This document shows positions 16,678-24,226 of a stretch of DNA of 48,338 nucleotides, in pieces. The stretch comes from Bacteroidota bacterium (lineage in GTDB: Bacteria; Bacteroidota; Ignavibacteria; Ignavibacteriales; Ignavibacteriaceae). A program made the position numbers and the translations under genes. The notes beneath the pieces are model-generated. The model searched no databases. It saw only the letters and a list, made by a program, of their open reading frames with translations, and had not been told where the DNA came from. Where the stretch lies: positions 1-48,338 of the forward strand of contig JAJYOQ010000001.1 in assembly GCA_021796135.1 (NCBI GenBank). Reading direction: 5' to 3'. Every line of letters begins with the position of its first letter. Within the stretch, counting starts at the first letter, position 1.

Positions 16678-18438
16678 TTATTCAAATTTAAGTATGCCAA
16701 AATACTCGGGTTGATACGGTAAATAATATTGCATTGGCGACCAAAAACTTTGCTGCACTTTTGATTGAAGCCGGTGGCGAATAACATTAAATCCCCAGAA
16801 ATTACCTTTTATTGGCTTAGTAATATGTAATTCAGAAAAAGGAATTTTAAATTTTGCACTCCAATTATTTTTTCCTATAAAAGTTTTAACTTCAAACTTA
16901 AAGGAAAAGAGCCCATCCGGACCGCTGCATAAAATCTTTCCTTTTGGATTTACCATCAGCCTATAAAAATTGCTTTGATTGTGGTTTGTATCAAAAAAAA
17001 GCTCGAAGTCATCATCTGCAAATACTAGAGGAATATCACCATAAGCTATCGAAGAAAGACTGTCTGTGTTTTTTTCATCCCCGACTACTTTTACATATAA
17101 GTTTTTATTATCATATAATATTTTAACATTAGTTTCTTCATCAGCCGGTTTTCCGGAATAGTCGTTGTAAAGTTTATCGATACCTTTGACGCTATCCCAT
17201 ATTTTTTCGTCTGTAATATTGTTAATATTAATTTTTTCTTTTGTATATCCTGCAATTGTTAAAGGAGGATTAAACAAACTGAAATAGTAAACACTATTTG
17301 TTTCGCTGCCCGAAAAAGTTTTGTAAGGAGCTGATATTTTTAATTTTGGTAAATCATCTCTTGTATAATTACCCTTAGGTCCTGATATTGAAAATTTAAT
17401 ATTTTTAGTTTGTCCTGCTCCCACTGAAATATTTTCTCCGCATGGATTAAACTTCCAGCGAAAATCTTTAGTTTCCCAGCTAAGGGTGTAACTTCTTCGA
17501 ATATTGCTTCTATTATGTACTGGAACTTCAGCGATCATTTTAATTGGATGCTTTGAAGGGTCATCAATAAGAATCGTCCCATTACGGTTAAAAAATGCAG
17601 GTGATCTTTTAAATTCTCCTTTGCTGACAAAATCCGGAGGATATATTTTCCCATCACTTATAAATGCATAATCAACTTTGTCACTGTCAACAGTAGCATA
17701 TAAAAAGCCATGACCGTACCCTGCTAATAAATTTGTAAAATCCATGTTACCTGAAGAATTTATACAGAAATATGGTATGCCGTTTTCGACTCTATAATCG
17801 TATATATGGTAATGACCTGAGAATATTCCTTTAAAATTATATTGTTCTAAAATTTTTTGCAGCGGTTTCCAATCATATTTAGGATTCATATATAAAGGTG
17901 AATGGAAAGAAATAAAAATGTTTTTTATATTCTTAGATTTTTCAAGATCGCGCAATAACCATTGATATTCTTCCTTCGGAATAGTATCAAATTGTTGATC
18001 CAAAAAGGAATTAATTATTATAAAATGAGAATTTTTATAATCAAAAGAATAGTAAAGTTTATCCTTCCCCCAGGCTTCGGTATAAGCCGGTTGAATTTCT
18101 TTTGTTGTTACGTCATGGTTTCCCGGGGTTGGATAAAAAGGCATAGTAAGAGGAGAGATTTGTTTCTTAAACATTACCCATTGTTTTCTGGCTGTGTTTA
18201 TATCGTAGGTATAGCCGTGAATCATGTCCCCCACATGAATTACAAAATCAGGGTGAAGCAATTCGGTTTCTCTAACAATTTCCTCAAAAACGGCAGGGTT
18301 TTCAAATTGGCTGTCGCCTAAGACCACAAAGCTGAACTTTTGAGCATTTGTTGTATATATTATAGAAGATAATATATAAACTAAGAATAAATAAAAGATT
18401 TTACTTCTAAAGTAATTCTGATACAATAATAACCTCAA
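16678..18438 (-). CDS. Secreted metallophosphoesterase with C-terminal CBM9-like domain
   Basis: Calcineurin-like phosphoesterase of 586 residues with an N-terminal signal segment (residues ~14-32, ending TTNA). Metal-binding blocks are visible in order: VVLGDSQF, HVGDMIHG, PTPGNHDV, SFHSPLY and FSGHYHIYDY, spanning about residues 35-215. A central beta-rich linker domain follows (~285-390). The last ~180 residues contain ITDEKIWDSV, KILYDNKNLYVKVVGDE and DDDFELFFDTNHNQSN, which resemble family 9 carbohydrate-binding-like domains. The substrate is unknown. It is transcribed alone, divergent from the giant beta-helix gene. No T9SS sorting tail is seen, so a periplasmic location is likely. Confidence 0.87.
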   Translation of the reverse strand: MRLLLYQNYFRSKIFYLFLVYILSSIIYTTNAQKFSFVVLGDSQFENPAVFEEIVRETELLHPDFVIHVGDMIHGYTYDINTARKQWVMFKKQISPLTMPFYPTPGNHDVTTKEIQPAYTEAWGKDKLYYSFDYKNSHFIIINSFLDQQFDTIPKEEYQWLLRDLEKSKNIKNIFISFHSPLYMNPKYDWKPLQKILEQYNFKGIFSGHYHIYDYRVENGIPYFCINSSGNMDFTNLLAGYGHGFLYATVDSDKVDYAFISDGKIYPPDFVSKGEFKRSPAFFNRNGTILIDDPSKHPIKMIAEVPVHNRSNIRRSYTLSWETKDFRWKFNPCGENISVGAGQTKNIKFSISGPKGNYTRDDLPKLKISAPYKTFSGSETNSVYYFSLFNPPLTIAGYTKEKININNITDEKIWDSVKGIDKLYNDYSGKPADEETNVKILYDNKNLYVKVVGDEKNTDSLSSIAYGDIPLVFADDDFELFFDTNHNQSNFYRLMVNPKGKILCSGPDGLFSFKFEVKTFIGKNNWSAKFKIPFSELHITKPIKGNFWGFNVIRHRLQSKVQQSFWSPMQYYLPYQPEYFGILKFE

Positions 18439-18598
18439 GCTAAATTAATGGATTATTTTAATAAATATACCAATATTATTTTTCGTTTTAAAGAAAACCA
18501 GGAAAGCATCTATTAACAATTTCCGTTAATATTGGGTATAGAGCACATAGATAATACTTATATCTTTTAAAATTTAATACTTATTCATTATTTAAAAA

Positions 18599-18621
18599 CT
18601 ATTCGAATGGTTAGTTGACAT
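18599..18621 (+). promoter_or_regulatory. 23-bp motif shared with the response-regulator upstream region
   Basis: This stretch (core GGTTAGTTGA) matches 19 of 23 bases with 29947-29969, just upstream of the NarL-type regulator gene. The shared core is TTAGTTGA, preceded in both by CTATyCrAATGr. It is a candidate binding site of that regulator; the match could be chance in AT-rich DNA. Confidence 0.4.
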
Positions 18622-18640
18622 ATTAATCGAGTTAAATTAT

Positions 18641-18658
18641 TTTAAGTTTAAACTTAAA
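18641..18658. promoter_or_regulatory. 18-bp perfect palindrome
   Basis: TTTAAGTTTAAACTTAAA reads the same on both strands, 168 bases upstream of the giant gene's ATG and about 200 bases from the divergent phosphoesterase start. Its symmetry suits an operator for a dimeric regulator. It is made largely of A and T, which raises the chance of coincidence. Confidence 0.4.
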
Positions 18659-18826
18659 TGCTAATATGACTTTGTTAATATTTAAAATTTTTCATTTCCC
18701 TCTTGTAATTTGAAATACAATTCTGCAATTGGTTTAAGATGAATATTAACATCTATTATTATATATAATTCTTTTAAACGGATTAAAAGAAATTAAAATA
18801 ATTTATAACTTCTTAAGGAGAATCAA

Positions 18827-21800
18827 ATGCGTAAACTCTTTACCATTTTTTTGTTAGGAATTGCTTTATACTCCATTTCTGCTAAAACAAATCTTTCAGG
18901 TAATATTTCCGCCGATTCAACTCTAACTTTATCCGGCAGCCCTTATATTGTGACAAGTAATGTGACAATTAACAATGCTGTAACACTGACGGTAGATTCG
19001 GCAGTAGTAATTCTTTTCACTAATAACACTAACCTTTATGTTTCCGGAACAATGCAGGCAAGATATGCAACATTCACTTCCGCTGCAGATACTATCGGAG
19101 GAATTGCTCACAACGGTGATTGGGGAAATATTCAAGTGGGTAACTATTACAATATAGGCTCGGTTATCATGGATACTTGTAACGTAAAATATGCCGGTAA
19201 TTCTAACAGCACTTCTCTCTATTTATCTAACGGAAGTCTAACATTATATTCAGTTTTCATTTCTAACTCTAGCCACGACGGGATTGGTGCCGGTGCCGGA
19301 GTAATATCTCTAAATAACGTAAATATATCTAATTGCACCGGAAACGGTATTACTTTTGGTCAGGGAGTTAGTGTATCTATGGCAAATTCAAGCATCCTTT
19401 CTTGTACTTGGCCAATTGTTTACAACGGTACAGCTTCTCTCGTTTTTAACGGCATAAATACATTTTCCGGCAATAAATATAATGGCATCTTAATGAATTT
19501 TTCCAACACTTCAACTTCATTAGTACTTGATACAATAAATATTCCTTACGTTTTCGGAGATTTTTACGTTAATTCAGGAACTACGCTTACAATTTCCTCA
19601 TCTGATGTACTCAAATTTAACGGCGGTCATTTGTATATCAATGGATCATTCAATGCTGTCGCTGCTCTTGGACAGAAAATTTATTTTACCTCTTATAAGA
19701 ATGATAATCTATTTGGGGATACTAATGGCGATGGATCAAATACCGGCCCGGCTACAAACGATTGGGGCGGCATAGTTTTTAATGATATAAGTATTGACAG
19801 TGCCTGCATTATGAAAAGATGCGATATTAGTTTTTCAGGATCAGGAAATATCGGTGGTGTAACAATGATTAATGCAAGCCCGACTGTCGACAGCTGCAAT
19901 ATTTCAAATAGTTACTACGGCGCTATGGTACAAGGGTTATCTAACCCAATATTTGTCAGTGATACTGTAGGATCAAGCCAGATGGTTCCATTCGCATTGT
20001 CATTCGAAGCAAATCCCGTTTTCAGCAACAATACTTTTTCTTTCTCCGATAATCAATATGATGCGATAGGTTTACTTGGAGGAACATTGCTTGGAAATGC
20101 GATTCTCCCTATTAGGTCAGTTACTTCAGTGCCTAACGTGACTTATTTAATGCTTAATTCTGTAACTATACCCTCCGGAATGTCACTGACAATTAATAAA
20201 GGAATTGTTATCAAAGCCTTCAACTATTACCAGAGATTTATTGTTCAGGGCAAGTTAGTAGCTGCAGGTTCAGCAGACAGTGCAATTGTATTTACTTCTG
20301 CGAAAGATGATAATTTTGGACACCCTGGCGATACTAACAAAGATGGGACTCAAACCGTTCCGGCAATAGGAGATTGGGGCGGAATTACTTTTGAAACAGG
20401 AAGCGATTCAAATTCAGTGCTCGATCATTGTATTATCCAATATGGTGATCTGCCGACTAGTTATTATTATAATGGTATTAACCTATACGGCGGTGAAATA
20501 ACAACAATTAATGCTAGCCCGACTATCAGTAATTGTTCAATAAAAGATATGGTTTACGGTATTTATGCATTTTCGAGTTCCCATCCGCTAATATTAAATG
20601 ATTCTCTTATTAATTCAACATCAACTCCAATTGCTATGTCAGTCGCTTCAAATCCGACATTTACGAATGATATCTTTGTAAATAATCAAATAATCGCATT
20701 AGGAATAATTGGAGAATATGTCCCGTTAAACGGAGAAATAAAAGTAAGAAATGTTGCGGGCTATAATAATATAACTTATGTGTTGTTAAGCGATCTTACC
20801 ATAAATTCCGGTGCAGATGTTACTGTCGACCCCGGGGTTGTAATAAAATCCGGAGGTCCTGGTATATATGTAAACGGCGGATTTAAAGCCAAAGGAACTA
20901 AGGCAGCAGGTAATGTTGTTTTTACATCTCTAAAAGATGATAATTTTGGAAACCCTTTTGATACCAATCACGACGGGAATTCAACTTCACCGGCTGCAGG
21001 AGATTGGAGCACTATAAGGTTTCTTCCAACAAGTGATGATGTATTTTCCCTCATTGATAGCTGTCTAATTAAATTTGGAGGTAATGGCGGCTGGGGTGGC
21101 GTTACATACTCAGGTGCGGGAAGTACCATCTCGAACTCAACAATTTCTGATTCATATAATTATGGAATAAGATGCGAAGGTTCTTCTAATCCTAATGTTG
21201 TAAATGTTGTTCTCCAAAACGGAAGGCTTGATCCCATTGCAATGTCTTTAACTTCTAATCCGACATTTACAAATATCACATTTACTGCTAACGGCAGCAA
21301 AGGCGTAAGAATAATTGAAGGTGTGCTTTCGTCGAATGCTTCATTAAATCAAAGAAGTATTGCCGGGATTCCAAATATAGCTTACATAATAGATCAATTA
21401 ACTATTTCGCCAAACGCTGTTTTAACGATTGAGCCCGGTGTTGTAATAAAATTTGCTAATTACTATGATGATATTAATGTACAGGGAGCAATGGTTGCAG
21501 ACGGAACAGCTACTCAAAAGGTTGTTTTCACTTCGCTTAAAGATGACTCAAACGGCGGAGATACAAATAATGACGGGAATAACTCAGCTCCGTCAAAAGG
21601 AGATTGGGACGCAATAGTCTTTAATCCGACAAATCTCGACTCTCTCAATTTGCTTAAAAATTGTATTTTCCGTTATGGCGGAAGTGACGCATATGGCAAT
21701 ATTTGGGGTGCAATCAGAGTTTATAATACAACTGTAAAAGTAGATAGCTGCACTGTTGAATTATCGAGTTCTTCCGCATTTGGAATTTCAGGTAGCGCAA

Positions 21801-24163
21801 ATCCCGTAATTACGAATTGCATGCTAGACAATATTAGCCAAACACCGGTTACAATGAGCATGTTTGCAAATCCTTCCTTTAGTAATAACACTGTGGTTAA
21901 TGTCGGAATTATGGCATTAGGAATTATTCCTGAAAATTACTCTGTAAATGATACTATACCTATCAGAAATTTTGGCGGTTATAATAACATTACATACTAT
22001 CTTTTGGGTACATGTACAATTAATTCGGGCACTACTATTATTATTCCTGCCGGATTGGTATTTAAAGGTGGAAATTTTGTGGTTAACGGCGCAATTGCTG
22101 TCCAAGGAACCCCGACTCAAAAAGTAGTATTTACAGATTTAAGAGATGATAGTTATGGTCACCCAAACGATACAAATCAAGATGGGACATCAACAACCCC
22201 AACTATTCAAGGCGGCAGCCGATTTAGTTTTGCCGATGTAAGCATCGACAGCTTATCCATTATTAACAATGCTTTAATTAGATACATGGATGCGGGAATT
22301 TATTTAACACAGGCATCTCCAAGAATTACTAATACAAAATTTGAGTATGATAATTGGGGTATATATTTAACCGGAGTTTCTAACCCTTCAATTGACAGCT
22401 GTTGGTTTAATAACCTTACCTATACACCGTTAAGATTATCTTTAGTCTCTTATCCTAGTTCAACAGTTGCAGATTCAATATCAGGCACAACATATAAAGC
22501 AATCGGAGTGCTTGATTATGAGACTCTAGTTCAAGATGTTACACTAACAAAAAAGTCTTTTGCCGGAATCAATAACATCCCTTATTTGTTTGCTCATTAT
22601 ACCGTAGCAAATAATTCAATCTTAACCCTCAGTCCCGGCCTAATTTTAAAATTCTTTCCCGGGTGCGGTTTAGATATAAACAAAGGTTTAATGGCTATTG
22701 GAGGATCTACTCCTGACAGTACAATAGTTCTTACAGATCTAAGAGATGATTATTACGGCGGAGATTCTAATTCCGACAGCAATGCTTCTAATCCTTATAG
22801 TTATTATCCGGGATGGAACGGTGTTACATTTGAAGGACAATCTCTTCCTACGGATTGTAATTTAAGTTATTGTGTTATAAGATATGCAGGCATTGGGAAT
22901 TCTGGTTCAGCAATTACAACAAACAATGCAAGTCCGACTATAACTCATACAGTATTAACGAATAATTACAATGGGCTTACCGCAAATGGCACTTCAAACC
23001 CTGTAATAAATTTCAGCGATATTTATCAAGATCAAAATCTTGGTGTTAACAATGTCAATCAATCATTTGTAATAAATGCAACAAATAACTGGTGGGGAGA
23101 TAATTCAGGTCCTAAAAATGCAACATTAAACCCGACCGGAGCCGGACAGGCGGTTTCCAATGGTGTTAATATTAATCCTTGGTTGGGCAGCGGCGCTTCA
23201 AATCCGATAATGGGCGATGTTAGCTTGAATGGATTAGTCCAAGCTTATGACGCTTCACTTATACTTAAATATGTGGTTAACCCTCATGGCGCCGATTCTT
23301 TAAATGCAATACAGCAGAAGGTTGCAGATGTTTCCGGTAACGGCACTATTACTGCTTATGACGCATCCTTAATTCTCCAGTATTCTGTCGGTTTAATTAC
23401 TTTTTTCCCGGCAGAATTGAGTCCTTCAAATGCTCAGCCCAATAATATTAAAACAAATCAATATTTAGCCCTTCAGAAAGTCAGTGGTGTTAAATTGGAA
23501 GTGTCCGGAGGGACTGCCAATTACGGTGATAAACTTTCAGTTCCTATAAAATTAACCAATGCTAGCGGAATTGTTTCGCTTCAGATAAATTTGAAATATT
23601 CCCCTTCGATGATGTCCTTTGATAATGCTTCACTCGGTAAAGAATATTCCGGATACAATCTGAATTTTTATGCGGATCAAAAGACTGGCAATCTTGACAT
23701 CGCATTTGCCGGGACAAAGCCTATGATCAGCGATGGGACTGTTCTATATCTTACTTTTGATATTTCAAAAGATTTGAAAGGAATAGTGAATACAAATCTT
23801 GATGTAACAAAATTTGTAGGCAATGAAACAGATTTTTCTAGTTCGGTAAGTTCAGCTTCAATTAAACTATTCGGCAAGCCGACAGCTTACCAACTCTACC
23901 AAAATTATCCGAATCCATTTAATCCTTCTACTATAATTGATTTTGAAGTTCCAAACGATAATTCTCCGGTGAGCTTGATAATTTATAATATTCAAGGGCA
24001 AGAGGTAAAAACTTTAATTAACTCTAACCGGAATGCGGGCAGATATTCTATTACGTGGGATGGCACCGATAACCATGGTGAGAAAGTAAGCTCGGGAATT
24101 TACTTCTGCCGCCTAATATCTAATAAATTCGTCGGCATTAAGAAAATGATTCTACTTAAGTAA
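18827..24163 (+). CDS. Giant secreted parallel-beta-helix repeat protein with dockerin-like, cohesin-like and T9SS sorting domains
   Basis: A 1778-residue surface or secreted protein. A Sec signal (residues 1-19, ending SISA) leads into parallel beta-helix sequence (S/N/T/G/I-rich turns such as ASPTISNCSI). Six ~200-residue repeats are marked by an acidic calcium-loop-like motif near residues 298, 501, 711, 911, 1115 and 1312: DTNGDG, DTNKDG, DTNHDG, DTNNDG, DTNQDG and the degenerate DSNSDS, each preceded by F-T-S/D-L-K/R-D-D and mostly followed by GDWxxIxF. A dockerin-like pair follows (~1462-1530: GDVSLNGLVQAYDASLIL and ADVSGNGTITAYDASLIL), then a cohesin-like beta-sandwich (~1553-1680), then a T9SS type-A sorting domain (~1690-1778, YQNYPNPFNPSTI, ending MILLK). 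Exact ligand or enzyme activity is not apparent. Confidence 0.92.
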   Translation: MRKLFTIFLLGIALYSISAKTNLSGNISADSTLTLSGSPYIVTSNVTINNAVTLTVDSAVVILFTNNTNLYVSGTMQARYATFTSAADTIGGIAHNGDWGNIQVGNYYNIGSVIMDTCNVKYAGNSNSTSLYLSNGSLTLYSVFISNSSHDGIGAGAGVISLNNVNISNCTGNGITFGQGVSVSMANSSILSCTWPIVYNGTASLVFNGINTFSGNKYNGILMNFSNTSTSLVLDTINIPYVFGDFYVNSGTTLTISSSDVLKFNGGHLYINGSFNAVAALGQKIYFTSYKNDNLFGDTNGDGSNTGPATNDWGGIVFNDISIDSACIMKRCDISFSGSGNIGGVTMINASPTVDSCNISNSYYGAMVQGLSNPIFVSDTVGSSQMVPFALSFEANPVFSNNTFSFSDNQYDAIGLLGGTLLGNAILPIRSVTSVPNVTYLMLNSVTIPSGMSLTINKGIVIKAFNYYQRFIVQGKLVAAGSADSAIVFTSAKDDNFGHPGDTNKDGTQTVPAIGDWGGITFETGSDSNSVLDHCIIQYGDLPTSYYYNGINLYGGEITTINASPTISNCSIKDMVYGIYAFSSSHPLILNDSLINSTSTPIAMSVASNPTFTNDIFVNNQIIALGIIGEYVPLNGEIKVRNVAGYNNITYVLLSDLTINSGADVTVDPGVVIKSGGPGIYVNGGFKAKGTKAAGNVVFTSLKDDNFGNPFDTNHDGNSTSPAAGDWSTIRFLPTSDDVFSLIDSCLIKFGGNGGWGGVTYSGAGSTISNSTISDSYNYGIRCEGSSNPNVVNVVLQNGRLDPIAMSLTSNPTFTNITFTANGSKGVRIIEGVLSSNASLNQRSIAGIPNIAYIIDQLTISPNAVLTIEPGVVIKFANYYDDINVQGAMVADGTATQKVVFTSLKDDSNGGDTNNDGNNSAPSKGDWDAIVFNPTNLDSLNLLKNCIFRYGGSDAYGNIWGAIRVYNTTVKVDSCTVELSSSSAFGISGSANPVITNCMLDNISQTPVTMSMFANPSFSNNTVVNVGIMALGIIPENYSVNDTIPIRNFGGYNNITYYLLGTCTINSGTTIIIPAGLVFKGGNFVVNGAIAVQGTPTQKVVFTDLRDDSYGHPNDTNQDGTSTTPTIQGGSRFSFADVSIDSLSIINNALIRYMDAGIYLTQASPRITNTKFEYDNWGIYLTGVSNPSIDSCWFNNLTYTPLRLSLVSYPSSTVADSISGTTYKAIGVLDYETLVQDVTLTKKSFAGINNIPYLFAHYTVANNSILTLSPGLILKFFPGCGLDINKGLMAIGGSTPDSTIVLTDLRDDYYGGDSNSDSNASNPYSYYPGWNGVTFEGQSLPTDCNLSYCVIRYAGIGNSGSAITTNNASPTITHTVLTNNYNGLTANGTSNPVINFSDIYQDQNLGVNNVNQSFVINATNNWWGDNSGPKNATLNPTGAGQAVSNGVNINPWLGSGASNPIMGDVSLNGLVQAYDASLILKYVVNPHGADSLNAIQQKVADVSGNGTITAYDASLILQYSVGLITFFPAELSPSNAQPNNIKTNQYLALQKVSGVKLEVSGGTANYGDKLSVPIKLTNASGIVSLQINLKYSPSMMSFDNASLGKEYSGYNLNFYADQKTGNLDIAFAGTKPMISDGTVLYLTFDISKDLKGIVNTNLDVTKFVGNETDFSSSVSSASIKLFGKPTAYQLYQNYPNPFNPSTIIDFEVPNDNSPVSLIIYNIQGQEVKTLINSNRNAGRYSITWDGTDNHGEKVSSGIYFCRLISNKFVGIKKMILLK

Positions 24164-24179
24164 TCTAAATAGAATTTAA

Positions 24180-24204
24180 TGGCGGTTTATTTTCTAAACC
24201 GCCA
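24180..24204 (+). other. Intercistronic stem-loop
   Basis: TGGCGGTTTA (24180-24189), loop TTTTC, TAAACCGCCA (24195-24204) makes a perfect 10-bp hairpin in the 63-base gap between the two sorting-domain genes. No T-run follows, so it looks less like a full terminator than a partial one or a transcript-stabilising hairpin that sets the ratio of the two proteins. Confidence 0.65.
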
Positions 24205-24226
24205 ATATTAAAACGATGGAAAGAAA

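Larger units (their letters stand above)
18439..18826. other. Divergent 388-bp regulatory region upstream of the giant beta-helix gene
   Basis: No gene seen. It holds the 23-bp motif at 18599-18621 and the palindrome at 18641-18658, described separately, and a strong ribosome site AAGGAG at 18815-18820, six bases before the ATG at 18827, which fixes that start. It very probably carries promoters for both flanking genes, but I could not pick them confidently. Confidence 0.6.

Noticed and set aside
19700..22830. Repeated DNA units considered as CRISPR or tandem satellite
   Set aside because: They are in-frame ~600-bp coding repeats with diverged DNA sequence; no short direct repeats or spacers.
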